NCBI RefSeq assembly: GCF_036038375.1
Contig: NZ_CP107935.1
Location: forward strand, 5,084,001-5,148,000
From: Streptomyces sp. NBC_00414
GTDB lineage: Bacteria; Actinomycetota; Actinomycetes; Streptomycetales; Streptomycetaceae
DNA length: 64,000 nucleotides
Direction: 5' to 3'
A program made the position numbers and the translations under genes. Below the pieces are notes generated by a model. That model saw only the letters and a list, made by a program, of their open reading frames with translations, made no database searches and had not been told where the DNA came from. This document shows positions 57,500-64,000 of the stretch, one piece after another (position 1 is the first letter of the stretch; each line of letters begins with the position of its first letter).

Positions 57500-58876
57500 G
57501 TGACTGGTGCGAACGATCCCGGAAAGCCGCCGAAAGCGGACGAAGAGCCGTCGGAGGCAACCGGGAATCCGCCGACGGAGCCGGGTCGCCCGCGCAGCCG
57601 CGACAAGCCGCTCTTCCTGGTGCTGGGCCTCGTGCTGATCGTGCTCCCCGTGGTCCTCCTCCTCTTCCGGTGGTACGAGGAACGTGACCTGGTCACCGGC
57701 GCGCAGGGGCCGTTCCCGGCATCGTCCGCGGCGGGCCCGGTCGCGCCGGCCCACGTCAGACATCAGACGACGGACTACGACGAGGTCGTGGTCCACGGCC
57801 TGGGCGTGCGGACCACGGACACCGGTGTGAAGGCGGTGTACCTGCGCACCGGCAAGGAGTACTGGCGCTACGAGCGACGGGACGGGGGAGACGCCCTGAC
57901 CACGCCGGCCGTGACGGGGCGCACCGTCGCGATCTGGTACCCGGACGGGCGGCTCGTCGCGATCGACCTCCGTACGGGCGAGCCCCGGTGGCACACGAAG
58001 TCCCGGTACGGCAAGGGCTACCAGTCCCTCCAGGTCGTGGGCGGCCGGATCGTCACCGACGCCGAAGGCCACGTGCGCGCCTTCTCCGAGGACGACGGCA
58101 AGCACGTGTGGACGCTCAAGGAGCCGTCGGACTGCACCAACATGTCCCTGCGCATGGGCGCCCACGACCAGCCCGACCATCTGAGTGTGGTCGAGGCCGT
58201 CTGCAACCGCTGGGACTACCTCAAGGACAAGGACAAGGACAAGGACGGGGACGCCGAGTACACGCTCCTGCTCGGGATCGACGACCGCACCGGCGACGTC
58301 CTCTGGAAGCGACGCACCGCCGGACTGTGGACGCAGTTCCTCCAGGGTGACGAGGACACGCTGGTCGGCGCGCTGGAGTCCCCGGAGGGCCGCTATTCCA
58401 CCCGCTTGCTCGACGTGAACCGCGAGGGAGTCCGGCCGCGCTCCGAAATCGCCGCGGACGCGTGGGATCCGGTCGACTCGGGCAGCGGCATCGTGCTGTC
58501 GTCCACCGACCCTAAGAACCCGGACGCCGATCACGACACCGCTCTGGACGCCTACGACACCCGGGACGGACACCACGCCTGGCGGCTGCGGGCGCCCTCC
58601 GGCCAGCAGTTCGGTGCCGCGCGGATCGCCGACGGCCGGGTGTACGTCGTACGCCATCCGGTCCACCGGAACGCGGATCGGGGCAACCGGGTCCGGGGCG
58701 AACTCCTCGTCCTCGACGCCGACAGCGGCCGACTGCTGCACACCCTGCGGCTGACGCCGATGACCGTGACCGAGTACGGCGAATCGGCCGTGCTCGACGT
58801 GTGGGACGTCGCCGACGGCGTCGCCACCGTCCAGTGGCGCGACGAGACCGAGGACGAGCTGGTCGTCACCGACTGA
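57500..58876 (+). CDS. Membrane-anchored PQQ-like beta-propeller protein
   Basis: 458 residues with GTG start. A 35-residue acidic/Pro N-terminus precedes one membrane helix (about 37-57, PLFLVLGLVLIVLPVVLLLF). The rest is extracellular and built of PQQ-like blades: GVKAVYLRTGKEYWRYERRD, GRLVAIDLRTGEPRWHTKSR, GHVRAFSEDDGKHVWTLKEP, GELLVLDADSGRLLHTLRLT. A KDKDKDKD run interrupts one loop. Such single-pass propellers usually bind protein partners rather than PQQ; function unknown. It is divergent from the two-component operon and may belong to its regulon. Confidence 0.8.
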   Translation: MTGANDPGKPPKADEEPSEATGNPPTEPGRPRSRDKPLFLVLGLVLIVLPVVLLLFRWYEERDLVTGAQGPFPASSAAGPVAPAHVRHQTTDYDEVVVHGLGVRTTDTGVKAVYLRTGKEYWRYERRDGGDALTTPAVTGRTVAIWYPDGRLVAIDLRTGEPRWHTKSRYGKGYQSLQVVGGRIVTDAEGHVRAFSEDDGKHVWTLKEPSDCTNMSLRMGAHDQPDHLSVVEAVCNRWDYLKDKDKDKDGDAEYTLLLGIDDRTGDVLWKRRTAGLWTQFLQGDEDTLVGALESPEGRYSTRLLDVNREGVRPRSEIAADAWDPVDSGSGIVLSSTDPKNPDADHDTALDAYDTRDGHHAWRLRAPSGQQFGAARIADGRVYVVRHPVHRNADRGNRVRGELLVLDADSGRLLHTLRLTPMTVTEYGESAVLDVWDVADGVATVQWRDETEDELVVTD

Positions 58877-58948
58877 TCCGGCCGGGCGGGCGTACGGGCG
58901 GGCGGTCCCGGCCTACGTGCGGTCCCGGCGTGTAGGAGGTCCCGGCCC

Positions 58949-59871
58949 TCACAGGCCGAACAACCGCGCCCCGTTGTCATGGCAGACCGCCCGCAGCCAC
59001 TCCTCCCCCAGCCCGAGCCGCTCCAGCGCCCGCAGCTGATGCACGTACGGATAGGGGATGTTGGGGAAGTCGGTCCCGAGCAGGATCCGGTCGCCGAGAC
59101 AGAGAGGCGGGAGAGCCGGGGGAGCGCACGCCGGGGAAACGGCGCGAACCCCTCGCTGAAGTCGGTGAACGCCATCGTCGTGTCCAGCCGCACTTCCCCG
59201 AACCGCTCGGCGAGGTCCAGGAAATCCTCGTACTCCGGCATGCCCATGTGCGCGAACACCAGCCGCAGCCGCGGATGGCGCGCGAGCACCCGTCCGACCG
59301 GCTCCGGGCCGGTGTGCTTGCCCGGCGAGGGTCCGGAACCGCAGTGGATCACGACGGGGATCCCCGCCTCGGCGAGCAACCCCCAGGCCGGATCGAGCAG
59401 TTCGTCAGCAGGGTCGTACGCCCCCACCTGGACGTGGGCCTTGAAGACCCGCGCCCCTTCGTCCAGCGCCCTGCGCACATACGCGTCCACGCCCGGCTCC
59501 GGGAACAGCGTCGCCGTGTGGAGGCAGTCGGGGGTCCGCCGGGCGAAATCGACGGCCCACCGGTTCAGCCACTCGGCCATGCCCGGTTTGTGCGGGTAGA
59601 GCATGGCGGTGAAGGCACGCACGCCGAACTCCCGCAGCATGCCGACCCGTTCGTCCTCCTCCGCCCGGTAGGTGATGGGCCACTCGACACCGCCGGTGCG
59701 CGGCCCGAGCGCGTCGAAGTACGCCCAGACCTTCCTCAGGACGGACTCGGGCATGAAGTGGGTGTGGACGTCGACGAGTCCGGGAAGGCCGAGCCCCTCC
59801 CAGAACCGCCGTACACCGGCGGCCTCGTCCCCCGCCCCGTGCCCGGCCTCGAACTCCACCGCGTTCCTCAT
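58949..59871 (-). pseudogene. Amidohydrolase-2 family gene broken by an 8-bp insertion
   Basis: The first 257 residues or so are a good TIM-barrel amidohydrolase: VDVHTHFMPESVLRKVWAYF (HxH metal site), TAMLYPHKPGMAEWLNRWAV, VVIHCGSGPSPGKHTGPEPV and LVFAHMGMPEYEDFLDLAER. After LPRLSRL the frame is lost. Removing acagagag (about 59,099-59,106) restores GDRILLGTDFPNIPYPYVHQ and a stop at 58949. The restored part holds the conserved catalytic Asp (GTDFPN). As it stands translation runs on with a foreign tail to about 58,552. Real mutation or assembly error cannot be told apart here. Confidence 0.8.
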
Positions 59872-59875
59872 CCCG

Positions 59876-60289
59876 TCAGCCCTGCCCTCGCTCGAAACCG
59901 TGGCTCCGCTCGACCTTGGCGACATGCAACGTGTAGCGCTCGTACCACTCGGCGCGCCCGCGCTTCTGCGCCGCCCGGTGCTCGACGTTGCTCCGCCACT
60001 CCTCGATGGCGTCCGCGTCCCGGAAGTACCCGACGGTGATGGCCGGCCCGCCCGGCGACCCCGCGTAGTCCATCCCGAGATACCCCGGAATCTCCCTGAC
60101 CAGCTCCTCCATCCGCTCGTTGGTCTCGCCGTACTCCTCGGCCCCGCCGTCCTGCGTCCTCACCGAGGTGAAAACGACCGCGTAGTACGGAGGTTCGTAC
60201 GCACGGACGGGCATGACGGGCATGACGGGCAGGACGGCCGCGTCAGGGACAACGGCAGCGGCGACAGGCGCTATTGGCTGATGGCTCAT
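59876..60289 (-). CDS. Antibiotic biosynthesis monooxygenase (ABM) domain protein
   Basis: 137 residues. After a variable 30-residue Val/Met/Pro start comes the ABM/YgiN-like dimeric barrel: YYAVVFTSVRTQDGGAEEYG, MEELVREIPGYLGMDYAGSP, ITVGYFRDADAIEEWRSNVE, HRAAQKRGRAEWYERYTLHV. The HxxAQxxGRxxWYxxY pattern is typical of the group. Functions range from quinone monooxygenases to haem degradation, unproven here. ATG at 60289. The stop lies 4 bases before the broken amidohydrolase start, so the two were probably co-transcribed. Confidence 0.82.
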   Translation of the reverse strand: MSHQPIAPVAAAVVPDAAVLPVMPVMPVRAYEPPYYAVVFTSVRTQDGGAEEYGETNERMEELVREIPGYLGMDYAGSPGGPAITVGYFRDADAIEEWRSNVEHRAAQKRGRAEWYERYTLHVAKVERSHGFERGQG

Positions 60290-60393
60290 GTCGCCCACCC
60301 TCGGTCCGGCCGCCGCGCCAAGTCCAGGGCGTTTACCGAAGGGGATCCCTAGGGATCGATCTCTTTGCCATCCGGTCACTCCCCTCGGCCGCC

Positions 60394-61311
60394 TCAGAAA
60401 AGCCCGTCCTGGACACCACCGAACTCCCGCACAGGCACGGTGACCTCCCCCCGCCCGCCCCTGGCCCCCCGCTCGCCGGGCTCCCCGTCGCCCTGTCCGG
60501 CCACCTCGGTCACCCCGGTCAGTTCCCACCCGGTCATGAGCCGCGTATCGAGCACGACGACGCCCCGACCGGTCCGAAGATGCAGATCGGGCCCGGCGAC
60601 GGCGACCAACTCCCCCCGCACGACGCCTCCCGGCACCAGCTCACCGACGACGGCCACAGCCGACGGCAGCCCGTCGAGCCCGAACGCGTCCGTGTGATCG
60701 ACGGCCTCGAACGGCATCCGCTCCAAGGCGTCCGGCCACCCGTCCAGCCCCACGGCCCGCGCGTGCAGCCCCCGAATCTCCGCCACCCGGGCCGGCACCT
60801 CCGGCAGCGCACTCCGTACGGCCCGCTTGGCGTCGTACGCGATCCGGTCCGGCACTCCCAGCGCCGTACGCAGCAACTCCTCACTGCGCCGGGCCGACAT
60901 CAGCGGCCCCCGCCCCAGCCAGGTGAAGGCGACGGCCCCCTGCTCCAGGAGCCGGGCCGACCCGCGCTCGACGGCGGTGATCCCCACCTTGACCATCCCG
61001 GGTCCGAACCAGGCCAGATAGACGGAGTAGGGCCGGGGGTCGTCGGCGATGGTGTCCGCCGCGACGGAATGGGCCCGGTCCAGCCGCGAACACTCCTCGC
61101 ACCGGGCCCCGACACTCCGCCCGGACACCGCGGCCCCCGCGAAACAGCTGTGCCCGCGCGCCCCCACACACCGCCGCTCACCCCCGCCCACGACGGCGAA
61201 CGCAACCTGCTTCCCCCACGGCAACGCACTGCTCCGCCCCCCGTCCCAGGTCAGCACAGGCTCCCGCCCGGCCCACCGGAGCCCCTTGCATCTCCACACC
61301 TGTGCCATCAC
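60394..61311 (-). CDS. DUF2797 domain protein (GIY-YIG-like)
   Basis: 305 residues. Cysteine motifs GERRCVGARGHSCFAGAAV and ARCEECSRLDRAHS suggest a zinc site. PYSVYLAWFGPGMVKVGITA followed by RLLEQGAVAFTWLGRG resembles the GIY-YIG nuclease core with altered catalytic residues. The C-terminal 100 residues form a beta-rich domain. This is the DUF2797 family, present across actinobacteria and some other bacteria and archaea, with unknown function. GTG at 61311 or ATG at 61308 starts the frame. Confidence 0.8.
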   Translation of the reverse strand: MMAQVWRCKGLRWAGREPVLTWDGGRSSALPWGKQVAFAVVGGGERRCVGARGHSCFAGAAVSGRSVGARCEECSRLDRAHSVAADTIADDPRPYSVYLAWFGPGMVKVGITAVERGSARLLEQGAVAFTWLGRGPLMSARRSEELLRTALGVPDRIAYDAKRAVRSALPEVPARVAEIRGLHARAVGLDGWPDALERMPFEAVDHTDAFGLDGLPSAVAVVGELVPGGVVRGELVAVAGPDLHLRTGRGVVVLDTRLMTGWELTGVTEVAGQGDGEPGERGARGGRGEVTVPVREFGGVQDGLF

Positions 61312-61383
61312 TCAAAAGCGTAGAGGCCACCACTGACATCGGGGCTCTCCCCTCTCCTCGCGGCCGGGCCCCGGACAGCAAGA

Positions 61384-61408
61384 AATCCCCGCTCGTCGAG
61401 CAGGGATT
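61384..61408 (-). terminator. Hairpin downstream of the three-gene cassette
   Basis: AATCCC-c-GCTC gtc GAGC-a-GGGATT, 30 bases past the stop at 61438 on the minus strand. Two single-base mismatches; a plausible terminator. Confidence 0.5.
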
Positions 61409-61437
61409 CCGTTTGCCACAGCGCACTCACCAGGAAC

Positions 61438-62331
61438 CTAGGAACGGTCCCGCAGCACACGCCGGATGGACCCGATGACCTCGTCGATGCCACTCGACTG
61501 CAGCCTGGCCTTCTTCGAACTGTCGTCCTCGTCCGTGATGCCGACCGTGACACCCATGGACTGGCCGTTCGAGACACTGACCTCCAGCCGACGCCGCTGG
61601 ACCTTGCTGAAGCGGACCGTGTCGTCATCGGGGGCACGAGTGTTCAACTCGTCCAGCGAGACGTGGTCGGGGGCCGGCGTGGTCCGCGTCGAGACGGCGA
61701 CCACGTGGTTGTACTGGTACTCCTCCGTGTCCTCCTTGGACAGTCCCCCGGAGAGGAAGTCCAGCGTGCAGTGGAAGAGCGCGAGGTGGTGCAGGGCGGG
61801 ACAGACGACGAGGACCTCGTACTCCTTGAACCGCCACACCCCGTCGTCGCCGATTCCGAACCCGCTGAACTTCGGCCCGTACAGCACCAGCGGCCTCTTC
61901 TTGGGGCGCTCGGCAGGACTGCCGCCGAGCAGGGCCATCACCGGGTCCCAGGACTCGGCACCGATCTCCAGGTGGTCCGCGGTGATGCCCAGGCGGCGCA
62001 TCGCACGGTCCTCGATGATCTTCAGATCCCCGGCGAGGAGCCGGTCCATCTCACGGTCGGACGGTTTGGGTTCGGCCTTCTCGTACGCCTCTCCGTACTC
62101 CTTCTTCTTCTGGCCGCCCCGGATCGCGGCCCAGATACCACCCGCCATCAGCAGTACGCCGACGAACGTGTTGCCGCTCATGGTGATCAGCCCCACCAGC
62201 ACCAGGACACCGCCGCCCACGAGCAGGGCCGTGGCGATCTGGTCGAGGCTCTGCTCGGGGGTGGGATGGAAGTACTTCTCGACCTTCTTCTTCCGCTCGG
62301 TCGCTTCGGTCTCGGCCATGGTCACGGACAT
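61438..62331 (-). CDS. Membrane protein of unknown function, third gene of the right-end cassette
   Basis: 297 residues with ATG at 62331 behind a strong aggaggaacc ribosome site. N-terminus SVTMAETEATERKKKVEKYF is charged. Two close membrane helices (about 36-70: ATALLVGGGVLVLVGLITMS and TFVGVLLMAGGIWAAIRGG) follow, then a 220-residue cytoplasmic domain with EMDRLLAGDLKIIEDRAMRR, FSGFGIGDDGVWRFKEYEVL, LALFHCTLDFLSGG and GVTVGITDEDDSSKKARLQS. No family is recognised with confidence; the domain looks like a beta-rich lipid- or ligand-sensing fold. The start overlaps the preceding gene by 10 bp, so the pair is co-translated. Confidence 0.75.
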   Translation of the reverse strand: MSVTMAETEATERKKKVEKYFHPTPEQSLDQIATALLVGGGVLVLVGLITMSGNTFVGVLLMAGGIWAAIRGGQKKKEYGEAYEKAEPKPSDREMDRLLAGDLKIIEDRAMRRLGITADHLEIGAESWDPVMALLGGSPAERPKKRPLVLYGPKFSGFGIGDDGVWRFKEYEVLVVCPALHHLALFHCTLDFLSGGLSKEDTEEYQYNHVVAVSTRTTPAPDHVSLDELNTRAPDDDTVRFSKVQRRRLEVSVSNGQSMGVTVGITDEDDSSKKARLQSSGIDEVIGSIRRVLRDRS

Positions 62332-62897
62332 GGGGTGGTTCCTCCTGCACGCTCGTTGAGTGCTTGCCAGACACGGCTCTCCGATGCGGGCACGTGCCGG
62401 CGGATGAGATCCGCGTACAGCCGGTCGACCTGCTGCGCCTTCCACCGCAGGCTGTCCGGGACGGCCAGGGACCCCATCCACGCGTTGGTGCGGTCCTCCT
62501 CCACCAGCACCGCGAGAAAACGCGCGTGCGGTTCGCGCAGCGGGCCCAGCAGGGCCAGGGCGGAGGCGAGTTCGGCGTTGGTGCACAGACTCGGGCGCTT
62601 TCCCCCGAGGCCGGCCAGGGCGAGAAGGAAACGCGCGTGTGCGGCGGCCGAGGGGTCCAGCGCTCCGAGGCCGACGCATTCCGTCAGATGGGTGACCGCG
62701 GAATCGTAGAGCCCTTGATGCAGCGAAGTCTCACCGAGGCGGAGGCCGTCCTGTGCGCGCTCGTACGGGGTCGGCTCTCGGGGTCCGAGATGAATCGCAC
62801 CGATCTGGTTGACCGTATCCGCATTGTTGATCGTCCGGGCTTCCTGCTGACCGATGTGATAGGTGGACGAGGTCTCACGATCTCTATTACCGGCCAC
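62322..62897 (-). CDS. Helical-repeat protein with Asn/Gln-rich N-terminal motif, second cassette gene
   Basis: 191 residues. Residues 12-40 (STYHIGQQEARTINNADTVN then QIGAIHLGPREP) are a short polar beta-prone segment of the type that precedes many Streptomyces accessory proteins. The rest is alpha-helical and TPR-like: RAQDGLRLGETSLHQGLYDS, AVTHLTECVGLGALDPSAAA and LASALALLGPLREPHARFLA. No enzyme motif. It overlaps the downstream membrane-protein start by 10 bp. A scaffold or sensor role is possible. Function unknown. Confidence 0.7.
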   Translation of the reverse strand: MAGNRDRETSSTYHIGQQEARTINNADTVNQIGAIHLGPREPTPYERAQDGLRLGETSLHQGLYDSAVTHLTECVGLGALDPSAAAHARFLLALAGLGGKRPSLCTNAELASALALLGPLREPHARFLAVLVEEDRTNAWMGSLAVPDSLRWKAQQVDRLYADLIRRHVPASESRVWQALNERAGGTTPCP

Positions 62898-62990
62898 CGA
62901 TCCTCTCCCTTTCGGATATCTCGACCGTCTCGGCGATCTCGACGCCGGTCGAGAACGCGATTTCCGGATTCCGTCGGATCACGGCTCGGC

Positions 62991-63302
62991 TCACTGCACG
63001 AAGGAGCCGATCACGGTGGAGATGGCGGCGACGATGGACGTGGCCCGGAGGCTGCTGGCGACCTCGCGGGCCCGCTCCAGCGCACTGATGGCCGGGGTGC
63101 TCTCGGGCAGCGCGCGCCGGGCGTTCTCGACTTCGGCGCGCAGGTCCGCCCACTCACCCGTCGCGGTCCGCTCCCTGTCGATGCGGTCGAGCAGGGCGTC
63201 CAGGCGCGCGGCGGTAGCGCCCGACTGCTCGGAGCCGATGAAGAGCGTCTCGCCCTGATAGATGCTCTCGGCACTCTGCTTTGTGATCTTGAAGTCAGCC
63301 AT
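62991..63302 (-). CDS. 103-residue helical protein, first cassette gene
   Basis: Reads MADFKITKQSAESIYQGETL, then IGSEQSGATAARLDALLDRI and a long helix (ERTATGEWADLRAEVENARR) and a C-terminal hydrophobic helix SIVAAISTVIGSFVQ. The IYQG...FIG segment is beta-prone like that in the next gene. ATG at 63302; no strong ribosome site, but the upstream AT-rich DNA is clearly a promoter region. Not recognised. The size and the hydrophobic end suggest a small membrane-associated or oligomerising partner of the two following proteins. Confidence 0.65.
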   Translation of the reverse strand: MADFKITKQSAESIYQGETLFIGSEQSGATAARLDALLDRIDRERTATGEWADLRAEVENARRALPESTPAISALERAREVASSLRATSIVAAISTVIGSFVQ

Positions 63303-63639
63303 ATGCCCCCCTGTGAAGATCTCCCACGGAAGCCGCCGTCACGGCCCACCGAATTCACCGATTCCCGGTCGCGGCACCGACCCCCTGAACCGCCTGCGCC
63401 GCCGCACTGAACTGATGCGAATCCGATCGTAGAACGAAATATAAACACACGAGAGACACATATCAGTTATGATCAAATTTGAGCATTATGAATTCCTCCC
63501 CATGGAAGACATTTCAATTTTGATCAACATCTCTCCACTTCACAGCGATGCCTGATCAGTCCCCCCGGGGGGGGCGGCGAGTGGGGCGGGTTCATGGGCC
63601 ACATCTGTGGAGTTCCGGAGGACTGTGACCCTCCGCGGG
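63303..63639. promoter_or_regulatory. AT-rich promoter region of the cassette with a long inverted repeat
   Basis: No gene in about 340 bases. Between 63,430 and 63,535 base composition falls sharply (acgaaatataaacacacgag, catatcagttatgatcaaat). Inverted repeat TGATCAAATTTGA (63470-63482) and TCAATTTTGATCA (63514-63526) matches at 12 of 13 positions over a 31-base spacer. A homopolymer tract ccccccgggggg lies at about 63,560. The repeat is a likely operator or the footprint of an H-NS-like silencer. Confidence 0.6.
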
Positions 63640-63902
63640 ACTGGTCCTCGCGTGCGTGCAGAGTGGCAGCCCGCTCCAGGGCATCCGGCCGGACTCGTCT
63701 TCACCACGGTGACCGGACGGTTGACGGACCCGCGCAACCTGAACCGGATGCTCACCGTCCTGCGCCGTGACGCGAAGGCGAGACGCGCGACACCTACGCC
63801 CACATGATGGGGTCGACGCTGCGGGCGGCTGCCGAGCGGATGGATGACACGCTCGGACTCGAAGATGTGGACGACGACCCGGAGGGCGAGAACGCCGCCT
63901 GA
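63640..63902 (+). pseudogene. Decayed tyrosine integrase (C-terminal scraps)
   Basis: In one frame AEWQPAPGHPAGLVFTTVTG and RLTDPRNLNRMLTVLRRDA match the mid-catalytic region of actinobacterial integrases. A shift to another frame then gives RDTYAHMMGSTLRAAAERMD and DTLGLEDVDDDPEGENAA with a stop at 63902, the segment with the nucleophilic Tyr and the C-terminal tail. The roughly 60 residues between them, including the HxxR box, are deleted, and no N-terminus exists. It is a dead relic of an integrated element and a mark of past insertion beside the three-gene cassette. Confidence 0.8.
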
Positions 63903-63940
63903 GCGGCCATTGCGGGGGCGTTGATGTCACCCGCTGATGT

Positions 63941-63975
63941 CAAAGGCCCCGCCGGGCGAACCGGCGGGGCCTTTG
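63941..63975. terminator. Terminator after the integrase relic
   Basis: Perfect 15-bp stem CAAAGGCCCCGCCGG / CCGGCGGGGCCTTTG with a 5-base loop, 38 bases after the relic's stop. Confidence 0.75.
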
Positions 63976-64000
63976 ACCTGTGTGCACTCGGCAGGATTCG

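Overview
The window is a chromosomal segment of a Streptomyces species. The evidence is very high G+C with G/C at third codon positions, frequent GTG starts, ATGA/GTGA stop-start overlaps, a PurS/PurQ/PurL de novo purine operon next to an Lsr2-like nucleoid protein, two tandem sporulation-type sigma factors, F420-dependent and siderophore genes, and Streptomyces-style dispersed intergenic repeats. From memory, the gene order (purL-purQ-purS-lsrL, purC, purD-dnaX, upp, tadA, sigF-sigN, two-component pair with glycosyltransferases) runs as in the core region around SCO4079 to SCO4020 of S. coelicolor. No alignment was possible here.

Left part (1-19,300): a partial mycothiol-type isomerase and a Uma2 nuclease; then purSQL (minus), diverging from lsrL across an AT-rich gap; an unusual tRNA-Gly(UCC); and two identical tRNA-Gly(GCC) copies that bracket an ABC exporter plus a DesK/DesR-like two-component pair. 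purC, a dimethylformamidase-like protein, a protease-dead M48-like membrane protein preceded by a 20-codon leader ORF, purD, dnaX and the SRP RNA gene ffs follow.

Middle part (19,200-40,000): tRNA-Ser(GGA), a possible integrase remnant and a VapBC module; divergent thioesterase/MarR and AraC/aldo-keto reductase pairs; a CopC-CopD copper protein; an SDR-cupin pair; an iron-box-controlled divergent module (siderophore-interacting protein against a penicillin-acylase/acetyltransferase pair resembling desG/desH); DNA repair, HdeD, a minisatellite, small orphan proteins, a HerA-type ATPase, a LytR_C protein, upp, tadA and tRNA-Ser(CGA).

Right part (40,000-64,000): sigF and sigN; a MarR-MFS-YceI cluster in which both the transporter and the YceI protein carry carboxypeptidase-regulatory-like beta-sandwich domains; a TetR/MFS drug-efflux pair; an operon of response regulator, histidine kinase, GT2-GtrA and ArnT-like glycosyltransferase; a beta-propeller membrane protein; an amidohydrolase broken by an 8-bp insertion; and a three-gene cassette of unknown function under an AT-rich promoter beside a decayed tyrosine integrase.

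The best leads for something little described are the tRNA-Gly(UCC), which lacks the usual elbow contacts and may supply the peptidoglycan glycine bridge; the transporter/YceI pair with shared beta-sandwich domains; the iron-regulated acylase module; and the three-gene cassette at the right end.
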